Source: an uncultured Faecalibacterium sp. (GTDB taxonomy: Bacteria; Bacillota; Clostridia; Oscillospirales; Ruminococcaceae). Taken from it: a stretch of DNA of 64,000 bases. A program made the position numbers and the translations under genes. The DNA lies in assembly GCA_934548045.1 (NCBI GenBank), contig CAKTEM010000005.1, positions 62,001 through 126,000 on the forward strand. The letters are read 5' to 3'. Below the pieces are notes generated by a model. It saw only the letters and a program-made list of their open reading frames with translations, had not been told where the DNA came from and did not search any database. Positions 51,537 through 60,100 of this stretch are shown one piece after another. The first letter of the stretch is position 1. Each line of letters starts with the position of its first letter.

Positions 51537-52723
51537 TGGATTACGATAAACTGATCGCGCCTGCCGCAAAAGAGATGCGGCCTTCCGGTATCCGCAAATT
51601 CTTCGACCTCGCCGCCGAGATGCCCGAGTGCATCAGCCTTGGCGTCGGCGAGCCGGATTTCAAGACCCCGTGGGCTGTCCGGGAAGCCGGCATCGAGAGC
51701 CTTGAGCATGGCCGCACCCGTTACACCTCCAACGCCGGTCTGAAAGAGCTGCGTGTTGAAATTGCCAAGTATCTCGAACGCCGTCTGGGCCTGAAATACG
51801 ACCCGGTCAGTCAGGTGCTGGTGACGGTCGGCGGCAGCGAAGCCATCGACATGTGCATCCGCACGCTGGTCGAGCCGGGCGATGAGGTCATCATCCCGGA
51901 ACCCTGCTTCGTCTGCTACGAGCCGATCACCACCCTGTCCGGCGGTGTGCCGGTGCATGTGGCCTGCTATCAGGAGGACGAATTCCGTCTCCGCGCGGAC
52001 GCCCTGAAAGCGGCCATCACCCCCAAGACGAAGCTGCTCATCATGCCCTTCCCGAACAACCCGACCGGCGCAGTTATGGAACGGGAAGACCTCGAAGTCA
52101 TTGCCGATGTTCTGCGCGGCACCAACATCATGGTCCTGTCGGATGAAATTTACGCTGAGCTGAACTATGGCCTGCGTCCGCATGTCTCCATCGCGTCTCT
52201 GCCCGGCATGGCGGAACGCACCATCGTGGTGAATGGCTTCTCCAAGACATACGCCATGACCGGCTGGCGTCTGGGCTACGCCTGCGGCCCGGCTCCGGTC
52301 ATTAAAATCATGACGAAGATCCACCAGAGTGCCATCATGAGCGCGCCCACCACCAGCCAGTATGCGGCCATCACTGCCCTGAAGGACTGCGACGGCGAGA
52401 TTGACCGGATGCGTGACGAGTACAATATGCGCCGCCGTCTGGTCGTGCGCGGCTTCAACGAGATGGGCCTGACCTGCTTCGAGCCGAGAGGTGCGTTCTA
52501 TGCTTTCCCCTGCATCAAGTCCACGGGGATGAGCAGTCAGGAGTTCTGCACCAAGCTGCTGGAACAGAAGCACGTCGCCATCATCCCGGGCGATGCCTTT
52601 GGCGTGTCCGGCGAGGGCTACTGCCGTGTGTCCTACGCTTACTCGGTGGAACATCTGACTGAGGCGTTGAAGCGCATCCGGGAGTTCCTGAAAGAGATCG
52701 GCGTCAACAGCGGCGAACAATAA
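51536..52723 (+). CDS. Class I/II pyridoxal phosphate aminotransferase
   Basis: 395 aa fold-type I aminotransferase (PatA/AspB-like). Visible: CISLGVGEPDFKTPWAVREA, GRTRYTSNAGLKELRVEIAK, LIMPFPNNPTGAVMEREDLE, LSDEIYAELNYGLRPHVSIA and the PLP lysine block GFSKTYAMTGWRLGYACGP, plus the substrate arginine near GEGYCRVSYAYS. Amino-donor specificity is not clear; candidates are aspartate, alanine or aromatic acids. The preceding Lrp gene probably regulates it. Start is ATG 51536. Confidence 0.93.
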   Translation: MDYDKLIAPAAKEMRPSGIRKFFDLAAEMPECISLGVGEPDFKTPWAVREAGIESLEHGRTRYTSNAGLKELRVEIAKYLERRLGLKYDPVSQVLVTVGGSEAIDMCIRTLVEPGDEVIIPEPCFVCYEPITTLSGGVPVHVACYQEDEFRLRADALKAAITPKTKLLIMPFPNNPTGAVMEREDLEVIADVLRGTNIMVLSDEIYAELNYGLRPHVSIASLPGMAERTIVVNGFSKTYAMTGWRLGYACGPAPVIKIMTKIHQSAIMSAPTTSQYAAITALKDCDGEIDRMRDEYNMRRRLVVRGFNEMGLTCFEPRGAFYAFPCIKSTGMSSQEFCTKLLEQKHVAIIPGDAFGVSGEGYCRVSYAYSVEHLTEALKRIREFLKEIGVNSGEQ

Positions 52724-52748
52724 GGCAAAAAAGAGGAGGAGACTTTCT

Positions 52749-53636
52749 GTGGCAAAACTGAATCGTGTGACCGTTCTTGCACCGGCAAAGCTGAATCTGG
52801 CACTGGATGTCGTCGGCCTGCTGCCGAACGGCTATCATAACCTCGATATGACGATGCAGGCCATCTCCCTGTATGAACGGGTCGTCCTGAGCCGGAGCAG
52901 CGGCCTGAACCTGTCTCTGCCCGGCAGCCCGGTCGCGGCAAACGACAGCAACACCGCCATCAAAGCAGCCATTGCGTTCTTCCGGTATACCGGCCTGCTG
53001 GCAGGTGTCGATATCACGGTGTATAAAAATGTTCCGGTGCGCGCTGGTATGGCCGGCGGCAGTGCTGACGCCGCCGCTGTCCTCGTGGGCCTGAACGCCC
53101 TCTACGGTGCAAAGCTCTCCATGAGCGAACTCTGCGCACTGGGCGCGAAGATCGGCGCGGATGTTCCGTTTGCTCTGATGGGCGGCACCTGCCGGGTGCA
53201 GGGCGTGGGTGACGTGATGAAAGCCCTGCCGCCGATGCCGGATTGCTGGTTTACGGTCGTCATGCCCGATTACGGCGTCTCGACCCCGGAGGCCTTTGCC
53301 GCTTACGATAAAGTCGGAAGCTCTGTTCATCCCGACTGTGAAGCGCAGGAAAAGGCCATCCGTGCCGAAGATCTGGCCGGAGTCTGTGCTGCCGCCGGAA
53401 ACGCGCTGGAAGAGTGCAGCGGCGCACGGGATAACGAGGCCATCAAGGATGCGCTGAAAGAGCATGGTGCCATCACCGCCTTGATGACCGGCAGCGGTGC
53501 GGCGGTGTTCGGCATCTTCACCGACGAAGCTTCTGCCCGTGCTGCAGCGAGTACGGTCAAGAAAAAGTGGCCGCAGGTCTATGTGGCTCAGCCGGACAAG
53601 GGCGGCGCACGGGTCATTTCGCCGCGAGGTTTCTAA
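52749..53636 (+). CDS. ispE: 4-diphosphocytidyl-2-C-methyl-D-erythritol kinase
   Basis: GHMP-family kinase of the MEP isoprenoid pathway. 295 aa. Motifs: VLAPAKLNLALDVVGLLPNG (substrate), PVRAGMAGGSADAAAVLVGL (glycine-rich ATP loop, about 96-115) and the third motif ALMTGSGAAVFGIF near residue 245. GTG start with GAGGAGG upstream. Twenty-five bases after the aminotransferase. Followed at 53697 by a DUF378 gene. Confidence 0.95.
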   Translation: MAKLNRVTVLAPAKLNLALDVVGLLPNGYHNLDMTMQAISLYERVVLSRSSGLNLSLPGSPVAANDSNTAIKAAIAFFRYTGLLAGVDITVYKNVPVRAGMAGGSADAAAVLVGLNALYGAKLSMSELCALGAKIGADVPFALMGGTCRVQGVGDVMKALPPMPDCWFTVVMPDYGVSTPEAFAAYDKVGSSVHPDCEAQEKAIRAEDLAGVCAAAGNALEECSGARDNEAIKDALKEHGAITALMTGSGAAVFGIFTDEASARAAASTVKKKWPQVYVAQPDKGGARVISPRGF

Positions 53637-53645
53637 GAAACGAAT

Positions 53646-53696
53646 AACCCTCCTTCTGCCGGGGCAGACTATCCCCAAAGGAAGGAGGGTCTTTTT
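53646..53696 (+). terminator. Hairpin after ispE that contains the DUF378 ribosome site
   Basis: AACCCTCCTTC (53646-53656) pairs with GAAGGAGGGT (53681-53690), with an inner GGGG/CCCC stem and a CTTTTT tract running to the GTG at 53697. The 3' arm holds the GGAGG of DUF378. Confidence 0.7.
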
Positions 53697-53894
53697 GTGC
53701 AGACCTTTTATAAAATTTGCTTGATTCTGATAATCGTCGGCGGTATCAACTGGGGTCTTGTTGGATTGTTCCAGTTCGATTTTGTCGGCTGGCTTCTGGG
53801 CGGCAGCAGTTCCATCTGGTCGCGCATCGTCTTCACACTGGTCGGCGTGGCGGCGATATGCGACATCCCGGGACTGTTCGCAGACGAAGAGTAG
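53697..53894 (+). CDS. DUF378 small membrane protein
   Basis: 65 aa with two membrane helices: FYKICLILIIVGGINWGLVG and SIWSRIVFTLVGVAAICDIP. The INWGL motif in the first helix identifies the DUF378 family (function unknown). The GTG start is 6 bases after a terminator-type hairpin that contains its own AGGAGGG. Its TAG stop is part of the left end of a dispersed repeat. Confidence 0.82.
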   Translation: MQTFYKICLILIIVGGINWGLVGLFQFDFVGWLLGGSSSIWSRIVFTLVGVAAICDIPGLFADEE

Positions 53895-54143
53895 CCCTCT
53901 CAGGCGCATGTGCGCCAGCTCTCCCAGAGGGAGAGCCTTTGGCATATCGGAGATGCTTATGCAAATTGAGCGAAGCACTCAGTAACACAAAATGCCGAGC
54001 CCTGTTGTCCGGATTCACTGGTTCGATGCCGTAAATCCAGACCGCAAGGCCCGGCAACTTTTTTATTTGACACATAAACTTGACCGGCCTGCCAATGGCT
54101 CTCCCTTTGGGAGAGCTGGCTGCGAAGCAGACTGAGAGGGTTA
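53892..54143. repeat. Palindromic dispersed repeat, complete copy (252 bp)
   Basis: Left end TAGCCCTCTCAGG starts at the DUF378 stop; right end GACTGAGAGGGTTA finishes at 54143 and supplies the TAA of the redoxin-like gene. Both arms have their hairpins (GCTCTCCCAGAGGGAGAGC and GCTCTCCCTTTGGGAGAGC). The core hairpin is at 53993-54065. Confidence 0.85.
53993..54065. terminator. Bidirectional terminator-like core of repeat
   Basis: GCCGAGCC pairs with GGCCCGGC with G-U and bulge tolerance, and TTTTTTAT follows; the inner GGATTCAC...ATCC stem is partly kept. Confidence 0.5.
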
Positions 54144-54761
54144 CCAGTCCATCAAATCGGGCAGAGTCAGCGTCTCATCCGAGCAGTGTGGGTCGGACGA
54201 ATCGCCGGAAGAGGATGCTTTCTCGACTTCCCGGGCAAGCTCGCAGATGGAGGTGCAGTCATCGGGCAGGTCAGTCTGCGTCCGGCCGGAGTGGGTGAAC
54301 AAAATCTTTCCCTCCGGGCCGAGGATGAGGGTCAGCGGCAAAATCTGTGGTGCAGTGCGGTCGTACTGATATCCGGCATCCTTCGCTGCCTTATAAATTT
54401 TCTGTGCGGCAAAGCTCCAGCTCAGCAGGCCCTTGCTCTGTTCGACACCCAGATAGCTGTACAGAACGCCGGAACCATCGCAGATGACCGGGAAGGGGAA
54501 CTCCGAGCCACGGGTCGCAGCGGCGACATCCTGCGCCGACGAGCGGACGATACAGGCCAGCCGGACACTGCGCAGGGCCGGCAGAGTCTTCAGGTAACGG
54601 GTGATGTACTCCCGGCTGACCGGATGGTCGAACCCGGGCAGGAAAATCATGCACAGGGGGCGTTCACCCTCGCACAGGGCATAAAAGTCATTTCCCGGAG
54701 TCGTGGGAGTGTCGTAGGTAAAACGTGGGATCGAAGTTCCGACCAGATGCTCGGATTTCAT
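54141..54761 (-). CDS. Redoxin-like thioredoxin-fold protein without its cysteine pair
   Basis: 206 aa. MKSEHLVGTSIPRFTYDTPT is a typical AhpC/TSA beginning and LCMIFLPGFDHPVSREYITR aligns by eye with the strand and active-site helix of AhpC/TSA_2 proteins (usual pattern CPxC), but both cysteines are absent. SFAAQKIYKAAKDAGYQYDR and LTLILGPEGKILFTHSGR follow the fold. Function uncertain; no lipobox. Start ATG 54761 chosen because GAAGGA is just upstream, though a GTG four codons earlier is possible. C-terminus Ser/Asp-rich. Stop supplied by repeat 53892-54143. Confidence 0.65.
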   Translation of the reverse strand: MKSEHLVGTSIPRFTYDTPTTPGNDFYALCEGERPLCMIFLPGFDHPVSREYITRYLKTLPALRSVRLACIVRSSAQDVAAATRGSEFPFPVICDGSGVLYSYLGVEQSKGLLSWSFAAQKIYKAAKDAGYQYDRTAPQILPLTLILGPEGKILFTHSGRTQTDLPDDCTSICELAREVEKASSSGDSSDPHCSDETLTLPDLMDW

Positions 54762-54783
54762 GCCGCAATACACATCCTTCCAA

Positions 54784-54951
54784 ATGCCGTAAATCCAGAC
54801 CGCGAGGCCCGGTACTTAACATAAAAAGTTCAGACCTGCCCGGCTTGCCAATGGCTCCCCCTTCGAGGAAAGACTCCCTCCGGTCGGAGGGAGATGTCGC
54901 AATAGCGACAGAGAGAGGTCTCTGGCGAGCGTAGCGAGACTGAGAGGGCTA
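54784..54951. repeat. Palindromic dispersed repeat, truncated copy
   Basis: Begins inside the core hairpin: only its 3' half (ATGCCGTAAATCCAGACCGC, then GGCCCGGTACTTA, 54784-54820) is present, without its partner strand. Then one arm (GCCAATGGCTCCCCCTTCGA, CCTCCGGTCGGAGG) and GACTGAGAGGGCTA to 54951. It sits between the redoxin-like gene start and the next terminator. Confidence 0.75.
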
Positions 54952-54952
54952 T

Positions 54953-54996
54953 AAAAAAATCCACACACTGCCTCTTTGCAGAGGACAGCGGTGGAT
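54953..54996 (-). terminator. Terminator of the structured RNA
   Basis: On the minus strand ATCCAC, CTG and CCTCT pair with AGAGG, CAG and GTGGAT, then TTTTTTT. Confidence 0.88.
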
Positions 54997-55185
54997 GCAT
55001 TTCTATAAAAAGATCCCGCCCGGTCGTCTGCGGTCAATCAAACCTACCCTTGCGGACAGGTGGGTACCCTGTCTCCGGATTCACGCTTCCTCATCGAGCC
55101 TCCGGGGTCGAGCCCACGGCGGGGAGGTCTGCAATCGGCCGGCGAACGCCGGGTTCCCGTTGAATGATTAGTAGGATCATATAAA
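54953..55185 (-). ncRNA. Structured RNA candidate, partly cobalamin-riboswitch-like
   Basis: About 230 bases read on the minus strand and closed by an intrinsic terminator. No protein is encoded. Visible structure: GATCC near the start complementary to GGGATC just before the terminator, a CCGGC/GCCGG hairpin with loop GTTC, a CCTCC...GGAGG stem with an inner GGG/CCC hairpin, and a perfect GACAGG/CCTGTC hairpin. Segments GGGAACCCGG, CCTCCCCGCCG, CGATGAGGAAGC and AATCCGGAGACAGGG occur in the same order as the GGGAA, CCCCGC, GATGA and B12-box parts of cobalamin riboswitches, but the P6/GCCACTG part is missing. Next gene downstream is redoxin-like. Confidence 0.5.
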
Positions 55186-55245
55186 CCGCAACAAATCGAG
55201 CCGGGCAGGAAGTCTTGCCGGGTAATTTGTCTGGAAAAATCGAAC

Positions 55246-55560
55246 TTACTCGATCTCGAACTGGTCGCTCAGACGCTTCTCAAACAGTTTGCTGACTTCC
55301 AGCAGAACCTCGTCGTCCTCCACGACATCCAGATATTCGCCTTCGTCGTCCTCGCCGACGCTCAGGATGACCAGCTGGGCGTCCTCGTCCAGGTCTTCCT
55401 CGTTCTCGGCGTATTCGACAACGGCCAGATAGTGTACGCCCTTATGGTCCAGCGCGTCGATCACCTCAAAAGTGACTTCGTTGCCGTCCTCATCCTCAAG
55501 GGTCATCAGATCGGGCTGATATTCCTCTTCGGCGTTCGGGTTCTTGATCTCTTCAGCCAT
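55246..55560 (-). CDS. DUF1292 family acidic protein
   Basis: 104 aa, very acidic, of the YrzB/DUF1292 family: LMTLEDEDGNEVTFEVIDAL, VHYLAVVEYAENEEDLDEDA, QLVILSVGEDDEGEYLDVVE and the tail FEKRLSDQFEIE. Function not known. Start at ATG 55560 (MAEEIKNPNAEEEY) after AGGAG; codons upstream are not conserved. The same gene neighbours ruvX in other Firmicutes; here it is separated from ruvX by the divergent cyclophilin gene. Confidence 0.88.
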   Translation of the reverse strand: MAEEIKNPNAEEEYQPDLMTLEDEDGNEVTFEVIDALDHKGVHYLAVVEYAENEEDLDEDAQLVILSVGEDDEGEYLDVVEDDEVLLEVSKLFEKRLSDQFEIE

Positions 55561-55822
55561 AAGTTCGTTCTCCTGATTTATCAAAAAATAAAAATTAAGA
55601 TAACAAGTCCATACACCCTGCCGCTTTTGTCTGCCGCTTGGTGTGCTTATAGTGTAGCGTTTTTTTGTCCGCTCGTCAAGATGCTTTTTCGCCAGAAAAT
55701 AGACAATAATTTTTCACGCATTTTCCTCTCGCGTTGCGGCCCAAGATATGGTATACTTATCCCTGTATATCGACTTGAGAGGTCGTCCGACAATCTCAGG
55801 ATATGAACAAGGGGGCAGGAAT

Positions 55823-56560
55823 ATGCCAGATAAGATTTTCCGCAGGACGCTTGCCGCACTGCTGGCGGTGGGCTGCTTTGCGATGCTGACGGGATGCAGC
55901 ATCTTCACCACCAAGGTCACAAAACCAGTGAAGGCCGTCTCCCGTCCGGCGGTGGAATCCGCCGAACTTCAATATACCCACCCGGCGGCAGGCGACACCA
56001 TCGCGGTCTTCGATACCTCGGCCGGAACCTTCAAGGCCGTGCTTTTCCCGGCACAGGCTCCGCAGGCCTGCGATAACTTCATCGGGCTGGTGCAGTCGGG
56101 CTACTACAACGGCCTGACCGTCACCCGGGTCGAGAAGGACTTTCTCATCGAGGCCGGGCAGGGTGCGGACGGCAAGGCGACGACCATCTGGAACGGCAGC
56201 CGCTATCCGGTGGAGGCGACGGATTCTCTTCACCACTACTCCGGCGCGCTCTGTGCCGCACCGGATTCCTCCGGCCAGCTGGCAAGCGTCTTCTATGTCG
56301 TGGACACCCTGCCGGGCAGCGATTCGGTCACGCAGGAGCTGGTAGACCAGATGAACGCGGCATCTTACCGGGCGGAGGTCGTCAGCGTGTATCAGACCGC
56401 AGGCGGCGCGCCCTACCTCGACTACACCGACACCGTTTTCGGACAGGTGTATGAGGGAATGGAAGTCGTGGATGCCATCGGGCAGACCGGCGTGGACGAG
56501 AACCAGAAACCGACCGAGACCATTACCATCAACAGCGTGACCATCACCACATACCAGTAA
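55823..56560 (+). CDS. Cyclophilin-type peptidyl-prolyl isomerase lipoprotein
   Basis: 245 aa. Lipoprotein signal MPDKIFRRTLAALLAVGCFA with LTGC and lipid Cys25. The cyclophilin domain runs from about residue 60: IAVFDTSAGTFKAVLFPAQA, QACDNFIGLVQSGYYNGLTV, TRVEKDFLIEAGQGADGK and DTVFGQVYEGMEVVDAIGQT. Several classical active-site residues are changed (FHR to VTR, and the QGGD region to EAGQ), so activity may be weak or altered. Acts in the extracytoplasmic space on secreted proteins. A TGG-TATACT extended -10 box lies at 55749-55757. Confidence 0.85.
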   Translation: MPDKIFRRTLAALLAVGCFAMLTGCSIFTTKVTKPVKAVSRPAVESAELQYTHPAAGDTIAVFDTSAGTFKAVLFPAQAPQACDNFIGLVQSGYYNGLTVTRVEKDFLIEAGQGADGKATTIWNGSRYPVEATDSLHHYSGALCAAPDSSGQLASVFYVVDTLPGSDSVTQELVDQMNAASYRAEVVSVYQTAGGAPYLDYTDTVFGQVYEGMEVVDAIGQTGVDENQKPTETITINSVTITTYQ

Positions 56561-56570
56561 CCGATAACAG

Positions 56571-56604
56571 AAAAACGAGCGGCATCAAAACCGCTCGTTT
56601 TTTG
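56571..56604. terminator. Bidirectional terminator between cyclophilin and ruvX
   Basis: AAAAACGAGCGG and CCGCTCGTTTTTT pair perfectly with loop CATCAAAA. Confidence 0.88.
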
Positions 56605-56612
56605 CTGTCTGC

Positions 56613-57044
56613 TCAGATCTCGCCGGGATGTTCCTTCCGCCATGCGAGATAATCTTCGAGGAGGACGGTCGCGCTCATCGAGTCGAGAACGGCTTTCCGC
56701 CGCTTGCCAAAGGTGCCGGATTCGTCCAAAATCTCGGCGGCGGAGATGGTGGTCTGCCGCTCATCCCACATCCGGACGGGGAGCTTGCTCCAATGCTCGA
56801 GGATGCCGCCCAGCTTCCGGCTCTTCTGGGCGCGCTCGCCCTCGGTGTCGTCCATATTCAGGGGCAGGCCGAGGACGATCATCTCGGCGTTGTTGGCAGC
56901 GGCGGCTTCGCAGACCTTGGCGGCGACCTTCCGGATGGTCTTTTCGGTGATCTGCGGCTTTATGGGCGACACCAGAAACTCTCTGGCGTCGCAGATGGCG
57001 AGCCCGGTGCGGCTGTCGCCGTAATCGACGGCTAAAATTTTCAT
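56613..57044 (-). CDS. ruvX: RuvX/YqgF family Holliday-junction resolvase-like protein
   Basis: 143 aa RNase H fold protein implicated in pre-16S rRNA 5' maturation and possibly junction resolution. Visible: ILAVDYGDSRTGLAICDARE (first catalytic Asp), IVLGLPLNMDDTEGERAQKS (Glu-bearing block) and VRMWDERQTTISAAEILDES. 143 aa, normal. ATG preceded by AAAGGA. Divergent from addB. Confidence 0.95.
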   Translation of the reverse strand: MKILAVDYGDSRTGLAICDAREFLVSPIKPQITEKTIRKVAAKVCEAAAANNAEMIVLGLPLNMDDTEGERAQKSRKLGGILEHWSKLPVRMWDERQTTISAAEILDESGTFGKRRKAVLDSMSATVLLEDYLAWRKEHPGEI

Positions 57045-57148
57045 GAAACGTCCTTTCTGTACGGGTGTTTTTTTTCAGTTTACCACAGAATAGAAGTTCT
57101 TGCAATTTTGTGATACAATAGACCCAGATTTTGCGAGGGAGGTTGGCA

Positions 57149-60100
57149 ATGCTCAAACTGGTTTTAGGAGGCTCCGGCAGCGGCAAGACGACCCTGCTGT
57201 ATGAGCAGATAAAAGCCCGGGCGAAGGCCGGTCAGCGCAGCATCCTGCTGGTGCCGGAACAATTCACCTCGGCCACTGAGGCGCGCATCTACCGGGAACT
57301 CGGCGACGCGCTGTCGGCGAATGTTGAGAGCTTTTCGTTCACGAGTCTGGCCGAAAAGATTTTGTCCACCGAGGGCGGCGAGGCGGTGCAGACCCTGACC
57401 GATGCAGGCCGGGCGGTGCTGGTGCGCCGCGCGCTCGAGGAATTACAGGACAATGTCCACTATTACTACCGCCACCGCCGGAGTGCGGCGTTCTGTCAGA
57501 TGGCGTCCGAGACCATCGACGAGCTGAAGAGCGCAGGCCTGTCCGGCGACCAGTTGGCCTCCCTTGCGGAGAACTGCGGCGCGGAGCGCGGCAAGCTGGC
57601 AGAGCTGGCGTTGATTTTCAAGGGCTATGAGACCTTGCTGGCGCATACTGGCATGGACCCGGCCGACCGCCTCGAACTGGCGGCGGCACGGCTCGAAGAT
57701 GCCCTTGCACGGGGCGAGCTGCCGGGATTTTTGAAAGACCGTGCGGTCTTCATTGACGAGTTCGATACCTTCAACGCCCCGAAAAAGCGTCTCATGGGCG
57801 CGATGCTGGCAGCTCTGCCGACGGTCACGGTCGCTCTTTGCGACGACGGCACCCCGATGATCCCGGGCGATTTGGGCCTGTTCTCGGGCGCAAAGCAGGT
57901 GGCGGCACAGCTGCGCCAGCTGGCGCGGAAAAACGGTGCCGAGGTCGCCGCACCCATTCTGCTCCGCCGGGATGTCCGGCACAAAAATGCGCCCGGTCTT
58001 GCGGCATTGACTGAGATTCTGGAGACCGGCAGCTGTGAGCCGCTGGACGATCCTGCACCGGAAGTGCATATCTTTGCCGCACCCAGCCGGGAGGAAGAAG
58101 CCCGTGCTGCCGCCGGTGCCATCCGCCGCCTGATGCGGCAGGGTGTCCGGTGTGAAAAAATCGCAGTCGTCTGCCGCGATATCTCGAAATACCGCGCGGC
58201 GGTGCGGTACGAGTTCCGGATGGCGGAGATCCCCCTCTACTGCGATGAGCCGACGACGCCGGAGTTCAGCGCGCCGGCCGCCGCTGTCCGCGCCCTGCTC
58301 GCGCTGGCACGGGGAGCCGAGATGACCGAGCAGCTGACCGCCCTCGCCAAGACCGGCCTCTGTCAGCTGACAGAGGAACAGGTCTGCGCCCTCGAAAACT
58401 ACGCCTTTACATGGTCGCCGACGGCCTCGGCGTGGCGCGAGGAGTTCAAGAAAAGCCCGAAGGGTTTCGGCGGACGGGAGCTGACCGAAGAAGACCTGAA
58501 AAATCAGCAGGATGCCGAGACAGCCCGGAAACTGCTGATGGATGCCGTGGATGAGATGCGCGGCAAAGTCCGGAACGCCAACGCCGAACAGATCAGCCGG
58601 GCGATTTATTTCTGCCTGAAAAAGCTGGGCGCGGAGGAACAGCAGGCCGCACAGGTCGAGTCCATCCGTGCCGAGCGCGGCATCCCGGCGGCAGAGGAAG
58701 CCGCCCGGGAGTGGAATGTCGTGATGGGTCTGCTCAACGAGATGGCTCAGCTGCTGGGCAATCAGACCGTGACCATCCCCGAGTACGAAGACCTGTTCGG
58801 CCTGATTTTGCGCTCATCCGACCTCGGCCACATTCCGCAGACGCTGGATGCTGTCGTGCTTGCCAGCGCAGGCAAGATGCGTCTGGATGACCCGGATTAT
58901 GTCTTTGTGCTGGGTCTGGCGGAGGGCGAGTTCCCGACCGCGCCCGGCGAGAGCGGCCTGCTGACCCATGCCGACCGCGACGCCCTGATGGCAAATCAGA
59001 TCGACCTGCCCGACTGCTTTGAAAACCGCGTCGTCCGCGAACAGGTCTGCTTCTATAAGGCTCTGACTGCCCCGGCAAAAGAGCTGTGGATGAGCTGGCC
59101 GAAAGGCGCAGGTCTGACCCTCTGCGCGGCACTGGAACCCATCGTGGACGCGCTGAGCCCACAGCCGCCGGAGCTGGAACTGGCTGACCTTGCCGCCACT
59201 CCTGCCGACGGTCTGGACTGTCTGGGCGGCGGCTGGGACCTGACCGACACCGAGCGCGTCAGCCTGACCGAAGCCCTCCGGACGCCCGGCGAAGAGGAGC
59301 CGGAAGGCTTGAAGCTCCTGCGCCGGATGGCGTCGAATCCGCCGAAAAAAATCAGCGACCTGCACTCGCTGGAAGACCTGCTGGGGCGTCGACTCCGCAT
59401 CTCGCCCAGCCAGCTGGAAAAATACTACACCTGCCGGTATGGGTACTTTTTGCAGTATGTGCTGGGCCTGAAACCGCGCCGCCGGGCCGAGCTGAGTGCC
59501 GACCAGAGCGGCACCCTGATGCACTGGGTGCTGCAGATGGCCCTTGATCCGAACCCCGGCCCGGACAATCCCTGTGCGCAGATGATGGAACCCTTCACCG
59601 AACTGGACGACGAAGCCATTGCGACGCTGGCGTCCATGCTGGTGGATGAATACGCCCGGCAATATCTGCCCGAGGATACCGCCCGGTTCGCGTACCTGCT
59701 CTCCCGGCTGAAAAAGAGCATGACGAGCCTGCTGTGCTATCTGCGCGACGAACAGCGGCAGAGCAGCTTTCGTCCGGTGGCCTGCGAGCTGAAGATCGGC
59801 GGCGGAGAGGATGCTGTGCCGTCGCAGGTCTATCGCCTGTCGGATGGCCGAACCGTCCAGCTTATCGGAACCGTGGACCGCGCCGACGAGTGGGTGGAAG
59901 AGGATGGTACGCGCTGGGTGCGTGTCGTGGACTACAAGACCGGCTCGAAAAAGCTCGACCTGAAAGAGGTCTACTGCGGTCTGGACTGTCAGATGCTGCT
60001 CTACCTGTTCAGCCTGACCCGGGATAAGAGCGGACGCTTCACCGGCGCGGAGCCGGCTGGCGTCCTCTATCTGCTGGCAGACCCGGCCCCTGAGACGACG

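Noticed and set aside
54953..55185. 6S RNA, SRP RNA, RNase P RNA or tmRNA
   Set aside because: No SRP GGAAGGAAGCAGC loop, no RNase P GAGGAAAGTCC core, no tRNA-like end, and local hairpins dominate instead of one long 6S-type stem. Not fully excluded for 6S without a model search.
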